Assembly (NCBI GenBank): GCA_963995505.1
Contig: OZ023182.1
Coordinates: 17,831,619 to 17,895,618 of the forward strand
Length of the DNA: 64,000 nt
Reading direction: 5' to 3'
Source of the DNA: Hypericum androsaemum
Lineage: Eukaryota > Streptophyta > Magnoliopsida > Malpighiales > Hypericaceae
This document shows positions 12,709 to 23,627 of the stretch, piece by piece; within the stretch, counting starts at the first letter, position 1; every line of letters begins with the position of its first letter. Made by a program: the position numbers and the translations under genes. The notes beneath the pieces are model-generated. The model was not told the DNA's origin and searched no databases. It was given only the letters and a program-made list of their open reading frames with translations.

Positions 12709-13312
12709 ATAATAACTGGTCGGTCTAATATATATTCAAATGTCGGGTAATTTTGGGAAAAAAAAACTGTCTCCAAATAGCTGTAACTAGATAAATAGAT
12801 TATCTTTCATGACCTTAGTATAATCAATAACCTGATACTAGTAAGCATTCCCCTGGAAATACCAACCAAACATGGAACATATATTCCTTGGGATGTTATC
12901 CTATGGCAGCAAGTTGGCGAATCTAAATTCCTAGCTATAAATACAGGTACAGCTACGGCCATGAAAGGAGCTATCGAAGCTTGATTGCGAGAATCTAGAG
13001 GTGAAGAGGCGTGGTCCTTCCTGTGACGTTAGAACCTACTATCGATCTCGGATAATGTCTTGTAACAATTGTATCGTAACAAGACACACCGGTGGTCCTT
13101 TCAATAAAATTTTATTATTAATAATATTAGTGTTGCGAGAATAAGTGAACAAGTAACTCGAGACGGATTCGGAGTGGTCGTCCAAGGTTGGTCTAAAGCT
13201 ATGCTAGGCTACAGGCTACGCTAGGCTACGGAAAGGAAAAGCAATACAAGATAAGTAGAGTGATTGTTGTGTTGTGTTGTGTTGGTGATCTCCGTTCTCT
13301 CGCCCGAGCCCT

Positions 13313-13324
13313 CCTTATATAGAG
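13313..13324 (-). promoter_or_regulatory. TATA box of the solo LTR
   Basis: The minus strand reads CTCTATATAAGG, a strong TATA box, followed by GC-rich sequence. Plant LTR promoters often look like this. Minus-strand transcripts from it would run into 13131 and leftward. Confidence 0.6.
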
Positions 13325-13759
13325 TGTCTTGACCTAACCTCCGCGCCTTCATAATAGGAAATCCTAAACCGCCTCCAAGACCTTCGGCTCCAAGTCTCAA
13401 TCCCGAGAGATCCGCTTCAAGTTATTTGTTCCTAATATGACGGGATCCTCTCAGCTCAGTACAAGCCATCTTTCTTAAATGAGCAGATCCCGTCCTCGAA
13501 TAGGAAGCTTTGAAAATGAGACAACTAAGCAATCACGGCCTAAAGAGGAACTTACCAAGTCTTGCCAAATATTGAGAATCTCGGCTCAAGTTAGGAAAAT
13601 ATAGATCGTCTTGACCTTCTCGAATCTCCCACGCAAAATCTTGACTCAAGTCCGTCATCGCCCAAGACGGACATCTCGTCAGGTCCAAAGTGAATCCCAA
13701 AATGGGCTCAAGCTAACGGCCTCCTCAACCAAAGTAGACCTATTCTCGGAATCGCCTTC

Positions 13760-14180
13760 CCGCCTACGAAAGTTAAATGAGCTTCCCGCTCGGGTTCCAG
13801 TTGGCTTCTCACCTTCGGCTTCTCGCCTTAGGCTTCCCGCCTTAGGTTTCTCGCTCGGCTTCCCACCTTAGGCTTCTCGCTCGGCCTCTCGCTCAGCCTC
13901 TCGCCACTCAGCCTCTCGCTCAGCTCCTCGCTCAGCCTTTCGTCGTAGGCCTCTCACTCGGTTCCTCGCTCGTGCTTTCCACCGGCCTCTCGCCTATATG
14001 AGTGAGAAGAGTTTCTCGATCAGACTCGCCCACGTGGGTGAGAGGAACCTCTCGCCCGGGCTCACCAACGTGAGCGAGAAGAGTCTCTCGCTCGGACTCG
14101 AGAGGAGCCTCTCGCCCGAGCTCACCTACGTGAGCGAGAGGGGCCTCTCGCCCAGGCTCCACGTACCGATGAGTCCGAGC
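13760..14180. repeat. GC-rich degenerate tandem array inside the solo LTR
   Basis: First part: short units of the type cttctcgccttaggc and cctctcgctcagc repeated about a dozen times. Second part: longer units of about 30 bp built on cacgtgggtgagaggaacct, with tacgtgagcgagagg variants. Composition differs strongly from the AT-rich surroundings. ORFs across it are by-products of the repeats. Confidence 0.75.
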
Positions 14181-14585
14181 CAATTCCTGCACGTCCGGAG
14201 ATAGATCGTCATCAATCCGAGACATTAATTTCGTGCTCCAACAATTAATATGAAATTGCAGCAACGAACTTCATTAAAAATCTTTCACGGTAAAACCCAT
14301 ACACATCGGTGGTCCTTGTCCTAGTGTATAAGTCCCCCAAGAGTTTCTAAGCAATTTGGTGCAAAATTTAAAACGTATATTGTATATGATAAGTTAAGCT
14401 CCTAACTATAAATCTTTACTTGAAGTTCCTTTCCTGTATAAAATCTGATTCTCCTTTTCATTTCAAGCATGTACAAAATTTAAAGAAGTTGCAGAAACTT
14501 AAATTAAAAAAAAATTGAAGAAATATTTCAAATTGATATTAAATTTCACGAGGCTGGTAAATCTCAACGGCTAGATTATGTTTAA

Positions 14586-14785
14586 CTTACAAACTATCCG
14601 CCGGAACGATGAACTTAATGTATGAATGGCTATGTAAAAGACCTAGATTAGGTACCATTCCAAGGAATTGATTTACAAATTAACCACCGAAATGGATGAA
14701 CTTATAGTTATTGTATGAATGGCTACGTAAAAGGGACGATTAGGTACCATTCCACGGGATTGACTTACAAATTACCATCCGGAAC
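14586..14785. repeat. Tandem repeat of ~86-92 bp, two full copies plus a partial
   Basis: Unit starts at 14586, 14672 and 14764 (cttacaaa(c/t)t), with shared internal blocks gatgaactta, gtatgaatggcta and ttaggtaccattcca. No coding sense seen. Confidence 0.75.
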
Positions 14786-15221
14786 TTGCTGAATGAAAAC
14801 TTTAGAGAAAGGCCTCAACAGGATTTATCAAACAACTGTTTTAACCATCTTATTCAAGATCACAGTCAACGTCTGCTATTTTTTTTCTGGTCAGAAGTCA
14901 ACGTCTGCTAATTAAGCCCTCATGCTAACAGTTAGATGCCATAGAGCTGGTGTATTGCAGACCACATGGTACATAATATGAAACTGGTCCTTCCCATTTC
15001 TGTTGCTTTCAAATGTCAAACTTCAGTCGCTACCGTGACGATCAACGACAAGAACATTTCAATCATATTAAGGTCCTACTGATGAAACAGATTTTGAGGA
15101 TATCGAGTCTTTTTCCTGAGGAGATTTATTTTTCCGACAATTCTCTGAATGGAGTTTTCGGGAAATATTTTTTCTGTCTGGGGTTGAACACAAAAATACT
15201 CAAAAATAAGCATTTATGATT

Positions 15222-15285
15222 GCAAGAAAATGAGCAAAACTGTGCATTTTTGTGAAAAAATGCTCAGTTTTGAACATTTTCTTGC
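15222..15285. other. Near-perfect 30-bp-stem hairpin
   Basis: The left arm starts gcaagaaaatgagcaaaac and the right arm, reverse-complemented, starts gcaagaaaatgttcaaaac. About 28 of 31 positions pair around a 3-base loop (gtg). No TSD or larger TIR was found around it. It may be a small foldback relic or a transcribed hairpin; I found no evidence for a microRNA. Confidence 0.6.
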
Positions 15286-15782
15286 TAAAGCTGGTAGCTC
15301 ACTGACACAAAGAATCTTCGCATTGGGCTCCAAACTTCGGCTTGGCTAAGTCGGCTGAAGGAAAAAAGGCCCAAATTACGCGTTTTCTCAGCAACAAATT
15401 TTTCGGCCATTGACATTTCCACAAATGGGTAGGGAGTGGATTATCACGATCGGTTGTTTGAATGATCTTTGAGGGATTGGAAATGAGGAAGAGGGTTTAT
15501 ATTTCTGGTTTCTTTCCTTTTTGGAAAGTATATTTTAGTACTATGTAGTTTGCCAGTTTGACACATTTTCTGTGATTTTCCGAGTAGATCAATTCACGAT
15601 CGGGCAATTATCAGTGATAAGTCGACTGAATAGGACTTATTTTCTCGGTCGAATAAAATTTAGGCGAATGACCGAAACTTTAGTATTCTGGACAACATAA
15701 GCTTTTTTTTTCCAAGAAAAATTTTTATTTTCGCAAAGGGTAAGAATTGACTCAGTGACCCTTGAAAAATGAAATAAAATCT

Positions 15783-15925
15783 AGGAGAAATTACTCTCAA
15801 GTTCTCTGTGTTTGTTTAAATAGACGCTAAAATTTTTCGTGTTTGAAAAATGATCATGTTGTCGCTCTTGTTTGATTTTATTATACTTTCGGCTACCTTG
15901 CTGACGTTAATAGCTTTTTTTTTCA
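15783..15925. mobile_element. Solitary arm of a Mutator-like foldback element
   Basis: aaattactctcaagt followed by tgtttaaata and tttgattttattatacttt matches the arm of the complete element at 49769-50154 and the right arm near 25180-25388. No matching inverted arm follows within the next kilobase, so this is a remnant. Confidence 0.6.
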
Positions 15926-16621
15926 TTTTACGTGCAATGGATAAACATAATATGAGAAAGGCTCCCATGCGTACCATCTTACCCTTGCTCTTAACCTCTC
16001 CTTCTGTTAGGATTTGATAATTTGATTGTTGGGTAAATTGAGTAGTTATACATTTTCAAGTTCAAATGTAAATTGTTGAAAGAACTTTAATGTTATTAAG
16101 AGTTTGAAAATAGCCTGGATCTTACCATATTCGGATTCAATATTTTGTGTCAAATATTAAAATTGCAGGTTTGTTCAAGTCGTTATACATATACTATAAA
16201 GAGTATACAAATTATAAATCTCTTTCTTAAAATAAAATTGAATATGACGGATTTGTACATACTATAATTAGTGAAGTTAAGAAAAATATTCAAGATTTAA
16301 TTAGTGAATCAATAAAATCGATACTTTTCATTTATTTTTCAACCTCTTGGGCCAATTATTGATACTAAAAAGCATGGTAAAGCACATTTATTAATAGGGA
16401 AAAGTTTACTTCTATACCTTAAGATTTGCGACTCAAATACGTGTATATTTTAAAAATGATATTTTGAAATTTGTGGTTTCTAACATCTTGGCACATAGAA
16501 ACTTATGGAACTCCCCGAGCCAATTTGGCAATTTCGACTCTAGACCTCAAAAGATGTCGTTTTGAGTTTCACGTGGCATACCACATCAAATTTTTTAATA
16601 CAGTTACGATTAAACCGTAAG

Positions 16622-16734
16622 TTTTTTTATAGGTAAGTAAAACTTTATTCACACGCGGTGCAAATATTTTAATATTTACATGTTACAGCGTTGAATTCCG
16701 TCGTATACGTACAAGGTTGCAGCTTACAAATCTA
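16622..16734 (-). mobile_element. Short LINE 3' end, minus orientation (tentative)
   Basis: An oligo-T run then aggtaagtaaaactttattc is the reverse complement of a LINE-like tail. Flanks ttaaaccgtaag (left) and ttaaatcgtagg (right) could be a decayed TSD, 10 of 12 matching. Confidence 0.4.
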
Positions 16735-17028
16735 GTTAAATCGTAGGTTTACAATTCGTAGACTCCAAGCTAGCCAATAAACTTTAAAGAATTAATTATG
16801 ACCTCGTGAAATAAAAAGAATCCTTCCTTTAGACATGCCATAAGGCTCGGGGTGCTACTGCAATGATACTGTGCCCCCATTGCCTTTAGTGGGAAATAAA
16901 TCCAATCCTCGGTGCCTTTTTCTTCTCTCCATCAAGAGAATTACCACAAAAAAACGTGGCTGAGGCAAAATTCTCCTAGAAACTTGATGACTTGTAAATC
17001 ATATATATAGCATACTTACAATAATATT

Positions 17029-18309
17029 TTTTTAAATAAATAAAGTGTTGTACTCCATTAAATTAGACCACCAAAGTATATCCAAAGTACCATATAACGC
17101 CTATCAATATGCACCACAGTGATAGACGCCATCTGGAACAAACACCAGCGAGTCACCAAGATAATGATACCAAAAATCCCTAGATCGACAAAAAGGACCC
17201 GAATAATGTGAGGGCATCCAAAACAAAACAACCTGGCACTACAAATTAAGGGGGGTCGTAAGACCAAAACTGGTCCGGACAGCAAGCAGCTTCCTTGATC
17301 AAAGAGAGGATTTTGGAAGTATCCTCCTCCTAAGAGAGGCCCATCATAATAGCAAGTCGCCACGGCTCAGCAGAGAGGTCCGCTTGAAGCGCCTCGTCCT
17401 GCACCTCCATGTGATAATCGAACCAAGATAGAGCTCAGCCTTTGACTTTCTAGGCGACTTAATCTTCAGTTTCTAACACAGAAATGTCATTAAAGCCGCC
17501 GCTTTCTTCGTAGGTCGACGCTCTCGGCAACTAGAGCGCGTTCGAGTCAGAACAAGACCAAGGTTACCCCGCTTGTGAGAACCACGAGGCACTGGGGCCA
17601 ATTCAGCAAGAGCTCTATCTGAGGAGTCGGGCAAGAGCTGATCAAACCAAACGTATGAACCAACCAAGGCAGCGAAAGCCGACCCCAAACCAGCCACAAC
17701 AGAAGGCTTTGACAACGAAGAGGAGAGAGCAGCGGGAAGCTGCGGCTCGTTAACACACACTGCAACGTCATCTCTAATCGAAGCAGCACCAGCGAGAGGG
17801 GGAGACTCGAAAGCCGCAAACTTCGACCCATCCACCGCAAAACAACCTGCCTCCTGCAAAACAACATCAAAACTAGCAGCAAGAGGCTGTAATTCCAACA
17901 ACAAATCATCTGAACCAGTAGCTGCAAGAGTAACAAGGGGATGACCAACATCTTCAACCACGGCACAAGCAGCAAGAAGCGGTTGCACTTCAACCGAGGG
18001 AAATCCAACAACCACCCCCGGAGCACCATCTGAAATGGAGGCCAGCAGCCGCTGACCGACAACCAAACCAACATCAGGCGGTGTCACGTCCATATGAGCA
18101 GGGCTTGGCACTAATTCGAAAGCATCCAAAGGGAGTAAAGGAGCGGGACAACCAACAACAGCACGCAAAAGGTTCAGCCATAAATTCTTGAAAAGAGGCT
18201 TTAGAATACTGACCCAGAGCCGCGTATCCTCGACCGAACACGAATATTGATCCATCATTTTTCTCTGTTTCCTAAACAATGGCCATATAAGCGGCTGTAG
18301 AAGCCACAA
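17029..18309 (-). mobile_element. Probable retroposed sequence with oligo-A tail, unknown family
   Basis: On the minus strand the region ends acaacactttatttatttaaaaaaata near 17029, resembling a LINE-type 3' tail, and contains an open frame at 17473-18309 plus broken coding-like sequence down to about 17058. The block is richer in G+C than its flanks. I could not find a convincing TSD or any RT, RNase H or endonuclease motif. It may be a LINE ORF1 derivative or a retrocopy of an unknown gene. Confidence 0.4.
17473..18309 (-). pseudogene. 278-residue ORF of unknown family
   Basis: I do not recognise this protein. It is rich in Ala, Val, Leu and Ser, with repeated short patterns such as PLLAACAVVED, PLVTLAATGSDD and PLAASFDVV, and ends in a basic stretch (RTRSSCRERRPTKKAAA). 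No zinc knuckle, RT, nuclease, signal peptide or clear membrane segment is visible. Downstream in other frames, SAEPWRLAIMM and YHYLGDSLVFVPDGVYHCGAY look like decayed coding sequence, so the frame was probably once longer. The linker between zinc knuckle and stop of a plant LINE ORF1 can be this variable, but that is a guess. I list it as a probable pseudogene because its context is retroposon-like. Confidence 0.4.
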
Positions 18310-18599
18310 TGGGTTTTGGGTTATGTAATTAGCTTGTGTTGATATAGTGTAAAATCAAATCTAGCAATGAGAACGTCAAAATAGGAATTTTCCTATCGTG
18401 TACTATTTTTCTAATCCGATTTTTTTCACTGAATTTTATAGAAATTTATATTTCTTACCCAAAATATTAAGGCTGTGAGTAGGTGGATCTTCCACCCTAT
18501 AAATAGGCCCAATATTCTCTATAAAAAAAATAGGCCCAACACACTTGTCACTTTCGATGTGGAATTCTGTCCAATAGATTTTACTGCGATAGAGTTTTC

Positions 18600-18837
18600 A
18601 TGAAGGCGACGATCACAAACTCGTCAAGGAAATTTTGCACTAAATAATGCTATTAATAAAGTTTACTTGTAAAAAAAAGCACCAAGAAGATGGTAACAAA
18701 GAAATACACATTAAACCCAAAGAAGCACCAAATCAAAGGATGTTTAGAACGCTCGCATTTTTATTATTATTACGGATTTCTTAATTTTTAGTCTCTAGCA
18801 ACTAACATTAATATAATACACATTTACCTTTAAAAAA
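18600..18837 (+). mobile_element. Two adjacent LINE-like 3' tails
   Basis: gctattaataaagtttacttgt followed by eight A (ends about 18678), and ttaatataatacacatttacc then ttt and seven A (ends about 18837), both look like LINE 3' ends. The sequences after the A runs (gcaccaagaagatgg and gcacaaagaagctgg) are alike, so the second may have inserted with that as its TSD. Confidence 0.4.
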
Positions 18838-18930
18838 AGCACAAAGAAGCTGGGAATTAGGAATCCAACTCATCAAAAGAAAACGAAAAAAGAGAGAAGA
18901 TATTGAACTAGATTACCATGACCAATTGAA

Positions 18931-19971
18931 CTAGCTAGAGGTGTATCTACGAGTGGAGTCGAGCCATATATCCTCGAACGCCTTGACAATAAGATCATGG
19001 TACTCGTCGGAATTCAGCGAGAGGTAGCAGGCGAGTAGCTCCTCCAAGTCCTTGGATGCCCTGATGTTGTTCTCAACGATCATCTCAACCATGGAGTCCC
19101 TGAAGTCCCTCTTCGGATCAAGCGAGGTCTTCACTACCACGAAGCTCTCCGAAACCGGCCCGTTCCTGGCGGAGGACATGCTCTTCCTGGTTCCAGGCTG
19201 ATGCTTCCTGCTGGCTATCCTCGGGGAGTTGGAACGGAGCCTTATCCCTGTCGAATTCGACAAGGACTTTCGCGCTGGCGCGGGACTAGTACTCGTAGTT
19301 TTTGCCTGATCTTTGCGTGTCCTGGAAGAGCTGCTGTGATGCTTCGCGGGTTTCGCGGGCTTGGTTAGTATAGGAGCGAGGTCTACTTCAGAAGCGGAGC
19401 TAAAACCTTTAACCTTTTCGGGTTTCCTTGCGAATGGCTCCCGCTCTCCTTCGTCCATGTCAATTATGATATCTTCCATCGAGGAGCTGACCCTGCACTT
19501 GCAAGAGCTAGCCCAGGTGGATACATGGCGATCATGATCTTCTTTGGGTTCGGATAGAGATTCGAAAGGAGAGCTGGAGGAGTAGTCAGGTGAGTAAGTT
19601 GGAATACTACTGCCCCTGCTCGAAGCTGAATTAGCTGGTTTAGGAGAGGGCTTGTAGATGGTCTTCCTTTTGGTTCTTCTCTTGGAGGAGGAGGAGGACT
19701 TCCTGGGTGGATCAGGGAACTGGGTGGTCATGGATTTTGAGCTGGAGAATTTCTCTCTTTGGATGGGTTGATTGGTGATGTAGTAGGAGTATCTTGAAGT
19801 GGATTTTTGTGAATTTGAAATGACTGGTGATGAAGTTGGTGGCCTTCTCTTCAAATGAGATGATGATGATGATGTTGAGGAGTACTTCTTCTTGCTTCTG
19901 CCCATGTCCTTGAGCTTGTAAAACCAAGCATTTGGAATCATATCTGACAATCTGAACCTGTAATTCCCCAT
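18931..19971 (-). CDS. OVATE family protein, OFP1/OFP2 type transcriptional repressor
   Basis: OVATE family proteins are plant-specific transcriptional co-repressors that bind KNOX/BELL homeodomain proteins and shape organ growth. The intronless frame encodes 346 residues. I start at the Met of MGNYRFRLSDMIPNAWFYKLKDM rather than an in-frame Met 49 codons upstream, because this N-terminal block is conserved in OFP1/2-type proteins and the upstream stretch is not. The middle (about 30-270) is Ser/Lys/Arg-rich and low complexity. The C-terminal OVATE domain spans about 275-337 (SFVVVKTSLDPKRDFRDSM ... LEELLACYLSLNSDEYHDLI ... FEDIWL). No damage seen. The next host gene to the right (36727) is another OVATE protein in divergent orientation, matching the OFP2/OFP17 neighbourhood known in Arabidopsis. 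Confidence 0.93.
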   Translation of the reverse strand: MGNYRFRLSDMIPNAWFYKLKDMGRSKKKYSSTSSSSSHLKRRPPTSSPVISNSQKSTSRYSYYITNQPIQREKFSSSKSMTTQFPDPPRKSSSSSKRRTKRKTIYKPSPKPANSASSRGSSIPTYSPDYSSSSPFESLSEPKEDHDRHVSTWASSCKCRVSSSMEDIIIDMDEGEREPFARKPEKVKGFSSASEVDLAPILTKPAKPAKHHSSSSRTRKDQAKTTSTSPAPARKSLSNSTGIRLRSNSPRIASRKHQPGTRKSMSSARNGPVSESFVVVKTSLDPKRDFRDSMVEMIVENNIRASKDLEELLACYLSLNSDEYHDLIVKAFEDIWLDSTRRYTSS

Positions 19972-21430
19972 CTCTTTGTTTAATTTAATGGAGCTCTCTC
20001 CTCCTCCTTCCTCTTTCTCCAAGTGGATGTTTTTGTAGTGGAGGCTAAAGCAACAGATATAAGGAGAGGTAATCTGGTGCAAGAGACTTGAATTTAGTTG
20101 AACAAATTTTTGGTTCAAGTCTTACGAATGTAAGAAACATATTTAGTGAGATGTTCCTAAACAAGACCTGACAATGTTCAATTCTAAATATAGGTAAAAT
20201 AAAAAGAAAAAGCTGAGATGGGTTTGGAAAAGGGTGAGCTAGCGAAAGTGTGTGGATCACTAGAATAGGATTTGGCATCCAAAAACCTGCCTGGCAAATC
20301 TTTACTTTTTCTAATCCTACCACCTTTTTGTGTAACCAGAGCCAATAAATTGCGTCTCGATTCGCACTATCTACGGGATGGTATCAGTTATCACTATAAT
20401 AATTAATAAAGACTATCAACCCAATTAATGTTCCCCTGGTTAAGCAACATTATCAGTCTAGAACTTAGTTGCGACACATGCTTATTAAAGGACTAGTTGT
20501 AATATTGTGTTTTTTTTAAACCGCACGGTATTCGGATAACAAAAGTAACAAATCTCGTTCTTATTAAGTTGTAATATAACTTCATTCTCATAATTCTAAG
20601 TCAAAACTGTTTACTACTTCATCAACGTATTCGGATCAACGTCTTCAGTGATGTTATTACATCTTAAAATTGACATACTGCCTGTTAGGAAAAAAGATCA
20701 TAACATGTTGACCTTTTCTTGAAGTCATTTTTTTTTGGCTAAATCTGCTATTTGGTTTTTGATGGCATGACATCAAAGATTTTTTTTTGTATCATCTTAG
20801 TGTAAAAAATAAAAATAATTGATATAAAACTATCCCTTGAATGTTTTTATTCAACGACTTACTTTTGTCATTAAACGTTGTTGTTTTACATCATGGAATC
20901 CTACATCAATGTTTTCCTGCGAAGCTATTTACTGAACTTTTTGGGTTGTAATCCGATCGGTCTAACCACGTAGACTATATTATAACTCATCTCGCTTTGT
21001 CTTCTTGGTCGCGATTGAACTGATTTAATCGTCGGTTTAACCGCAGGTCATTGCAAGTGGGGTCCACTATCTCTTTACTTTTTGTTTAGATAAAAAGGGT
21101 TTAGAAGTAATGATGATCCTTAGCAGCTATCAAGGCCCATATGTCTTCTACTAAGTGTTGTTCCAAAAAAATTCCATGCCTCAGGAATGATGTAATATTC
21201 CATATTGCCCCTTCCATCCTGTCCAATTGGCCCACATGCCTGGCCTATGCTTCTTAACTTTCAGTTAGCGAGCCCCACCAAACTTTATAATATACTAATT
21301 ATATGAAACCAATTTGATACGTCCAAGCCATACCCAGTTACATTCACGTTACGCCTATCAGGCAACTTCATTTAGTTTTGTACAACCATACCGTAACCAA
21401 ACCCCTAACCTCGAAAGAAGTAAGACTGCA
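19972..21430. other. Upstream region of the OFP gene; no gene seen
   Basis: Contains the presumed promoter and 5' leader of the OFP1/2-like gene. AT-rich, no ORF with family resemblance. Around 20940-21060, GGTC/CGGTT-rich sequence resembles inner parts of the TIR element family but has no ends. Confidence 0.5.
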
Positions 21431-21445
21431 TTGTTTTAAAAGAAT

Positions 21446-21739
21446 TGTTAGGAATTTAGCAACTAGAGAACAAGATCGCACAAAGAACACGGAACAAGAG
21501 AATTACGTGGTTCGGCCTAATGCCTACATCCACGGTGAGAAAGGAGAAATTTTATTGATGGATCTGAGTCACAAAATTATACAAAACCTTAGGGTAACAT
21601 GTCTTTATATAGAGACAAACCCTTGGTGTACAAGTAACCTATCTATGTCTAATTAGGAGTCCAGAATCTAGTCAGAATAGGAATATGAATAGGAATAGGA
21701 ATAGGAAATAAGTCTTTCCTATTTCTCGCCATCCCAACA
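21446..21739 (-). repeat. 3' LTR of Copia derivative A
   Basis: 294 bp. It differs from its partner mainly by 12 extra bases in an aatagg array (aataggaatatgaatagg...). Contains tttatatagag, the reverse of a TATA box. Confidence 0.9.
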
Positions 21740-21941
21740 ATCTCCACCTTGGCGAGAAATCATCTCGTGGAAGAACCATGAAGCTCCACCCGAACTTCAA
21801 CAAACTCCACCTTGACAAAACACCGCCCCATGAAGAACCATGAGATCTTGCAAAACCAATCCAACTCCACCGACTCCATCTCGGACCATAGATAACTGCA
21901 TCAATAAGACCATCTCAACTTTCTCTTCACCTTTTGTTCAA

Positions 21942-23600
21942 TCACTTGGAGCCAGCCCCCAAGCTCGAGCTTCTGAGCTTGCTTGGCCTATTCTCTCCAA
22001 CCTCCATCGAACTCCAACTAGCAAGTCCACCTGCTGAAGCAAACTTGTGACCAATAGATGCGCTCTCTATTTTTCGATCAACCCCATGCTCCGCAACCTC
22101 GAACTGCTTCTCCGCTGGAACTTCTTGCCTCATACCAATGCTACATGCCATAGCATACAAAGGGCTACCTTTTGTTCCACCAAGTAGAACCCTCGACATG
22201 CCACGAACTCCACCGTTCGGCCTTGAGTGAGATACCTGATTCGCCCGTGGTGCTACCAACGGCTTCGCATTCCCCATGCAAAACTTACCCAACACCTTTG
22301 ACGTGCACGTCCTTTTAGACAACCATAGCGAGAACTTGCTAACTTTGTCTTTGCGAATCTCAACTCTACTCAAACCATTCATGTCAAGCTTTTGCTCCAT
22401 CACACAAGAGCTTTTCTCCCCTCTATCAGAATGCAACCTGTAAGTGTTTCTAGCATTCCTTTCACCCTTCATCACCACCACAGCATCCTTCTCTACCTCC
22501 ATTAGCCCGCCTACAACATTATAGTTGTACCCACTATAATCCAAGGCTCCTAACGAGATCAAATTCCTCTCCAACTTTGGAACATGCCTAACCCCACACA
22601 ATTTTCTCTCAACACCATCCCACATCTTAATTCGGATATCACCTATGCTAGCAATTCTACAAGTAGAACCATCACCCATAGTCACCATACCTGAATCAAC
22701 GAACTTGTAGGTGTCGAACCACCCTCTCTTGGGCGTCATGTGGAAAGAGCAAGCGCTATCCAAAATCCAAGATACAGAATGCTTTGGACTTGACAAAACA
22801 GAAAGGAGATCACCATCCAACCCGTCCGAATGTGAGGCCACATTCACGGAACCTGATCCTTTTTCCTCGCGATCCCGAGTTCTTCTTGGACAATCCTTCT
22901 TCACGTGCCCTTTTTCTCCGCACTCGAAGCAATTTCCCTTGAACCTCCTTGACCACGACTTGGATCCCTTCCCGTCTTTTGCTCCACTACGATTACCATG
23001 GCTACCCCTCACAACCAGCCCTTCCGCTTGTTCATCGCCATTTTTTCTTCTTTGATGAAACCCTAGCAGAGCACTTGTGATATCTTCCAACACCAGGGAC
23101 TCCTTCCCCCAAGTTAGAGTTGTAACCAAATTTTCGTAGGAGCCAGGTAAAGAATTCAGCAGCAACAATGCCTTGTCTTCTTCCTCGAACTTCACATCAA
23201 CCTTTCTCAAGTCACTCACAAGTTGACTGAAACCATTAATGTGTTGGCTCAAATCCGAGCCGTTATTCATCTTGAGCCCGTACAATCTTTGCTTAAGATA
23301 AAGCTTGTTCGACAAAGACTTAGACATATACCTTGCCTCCAATTTCTTCCATACCTCAGCTGGTGACTCCTCATCCATGACATGATACATCACATCATCC
23401 GCCAAGCACAAGCGAATTGTCGCCACCGCCTTGGCCCCCATCTCCTTCCACTCTTGCTCCTCCATCTTCTCGGGCTTCTTCTCCGAGAGCGCGATGACCA
23501 TCCCTTGTTGCACGAGGAGATCCTTGACACGCCTTTGCCATAACCCGAAATTCGAAGAACCATCGAATTTCACAAGAGCAAACTTCGCGCCGTCCGTCAT
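21942..23600 (-). CDS. Gag-protease of Copia derivative A, fused to a scrambled RT remnant
   Basis: 552 residues, starting at MTDGAKFALVKFDGSSNF (a Met 24 codons upstream lies partly in the LTR and is unlikely). Order: Copia gag domain (about 1-200), CCHC zinc knuckle CFECGEKGHVKKDC, protease active-site region WILDSACSFHM (usual DSG/DTG is DSA here, so catalysis is doubtful), RHVPKLERNLISLGALD. After MKGER the frame does not enter integrase. Instead come KVLGKFCMGNAKPL and SPLYAMACSIGMRQ, which resemble the late RT stretch of Copia pol. So about 3 kb of pol is missing and the join keeps the frame open. The relative at 25761-27737 has the same join. Confidence 0.85.
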   Translation of the reverse strand: MTDGAKFALVKFDGSSNFGLWQRRVKDLLVQQGMVIALSEKKPEKMEEQEWKEMGAKAVATIRLCLADDVMYHVMDEESPAEVWKKLEARYMSKSLSNKLYLKQRLYGLKMNNGSDLSQHINGFSQLVSDLRKVDVKFEEEDKALLLLNSLPGSYENLVTTLTWGKESLVLEDITSALLGFHQRRKNGDEQAEGLVVRGSHGNRSGAKDGKGSKSWSRRFKGNCFECGEKGHVKKDCPRRTRDREEKGSGSVNVASHSDGLDGDLLSVLSSPKHSVSWILDSACSFHMTPKRGWFDTYKFVDSGMVTMGDGSTCRIASIGDIRIKMWDGVERKLCGVRHVPKLERNLISLGALDYSGYNYNVVGGLMEVEKDAVVVMKGERNARNTYRLHSDRGEKSSCVMEQKLDMNGLSRVEIRKDKVSKFSLWLSKRTCTSKVLGKFCMGNAKPLVAPRANQVSHSRPNGGVRGMSRVLLGGTKGSPLYAMACSIGMRQEVPAEKQFEVAEHGVDRKIESASIGHKFASAGGLASWSSMEVGENRPSKLRSSSLGAGSK

Positions 23601-23612
23601 CCTCCAACCCAA

Positions 23613-23625
23613 GCTCTTGATACCA
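23613..23625 (-). other. Primer-binding site of Copia derivative A
   Basis: The minus strand reads TGGTATCAAGAGC two bases inside the 5' LTR, matching the 3' end of initiator tRNA-Met with one extra A. Confidence 0.8.
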
Positions 23626-23627
23626 AT

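Larger units (their letters stand above)
13131..14243 (-). mobile_element. Solo LTR of an LTR retrotransposon, minus orientation
   Basis: The 1113-bp block starts TGTTGC and ends CCAACA on the plus strand. Read on the minus strand it begins TGTTGGAGCACGAAATTAAT and ends CTCGCAACA, proper 5'-TG...CA-3' LTR ends. Flanks attag (13126-13130) and attaa (14244-14248) are a 4/5 TSD. No internal region lies on either side, so this is a recombination-derived solo LTR. A TATA box at 13313-13324 fixes the orientation. The parent superfamily cannot be told from an LTR alone. Confidence 0.82.

Noticed and set aside
13611..14264. ORFs on both strands around 13.6-14.3 kb
   Set aside because: They run through a GC-rich tandem array inside a solo LTR; the predicted proteins are repeats of GEREV/LAHVGE type with no domain.
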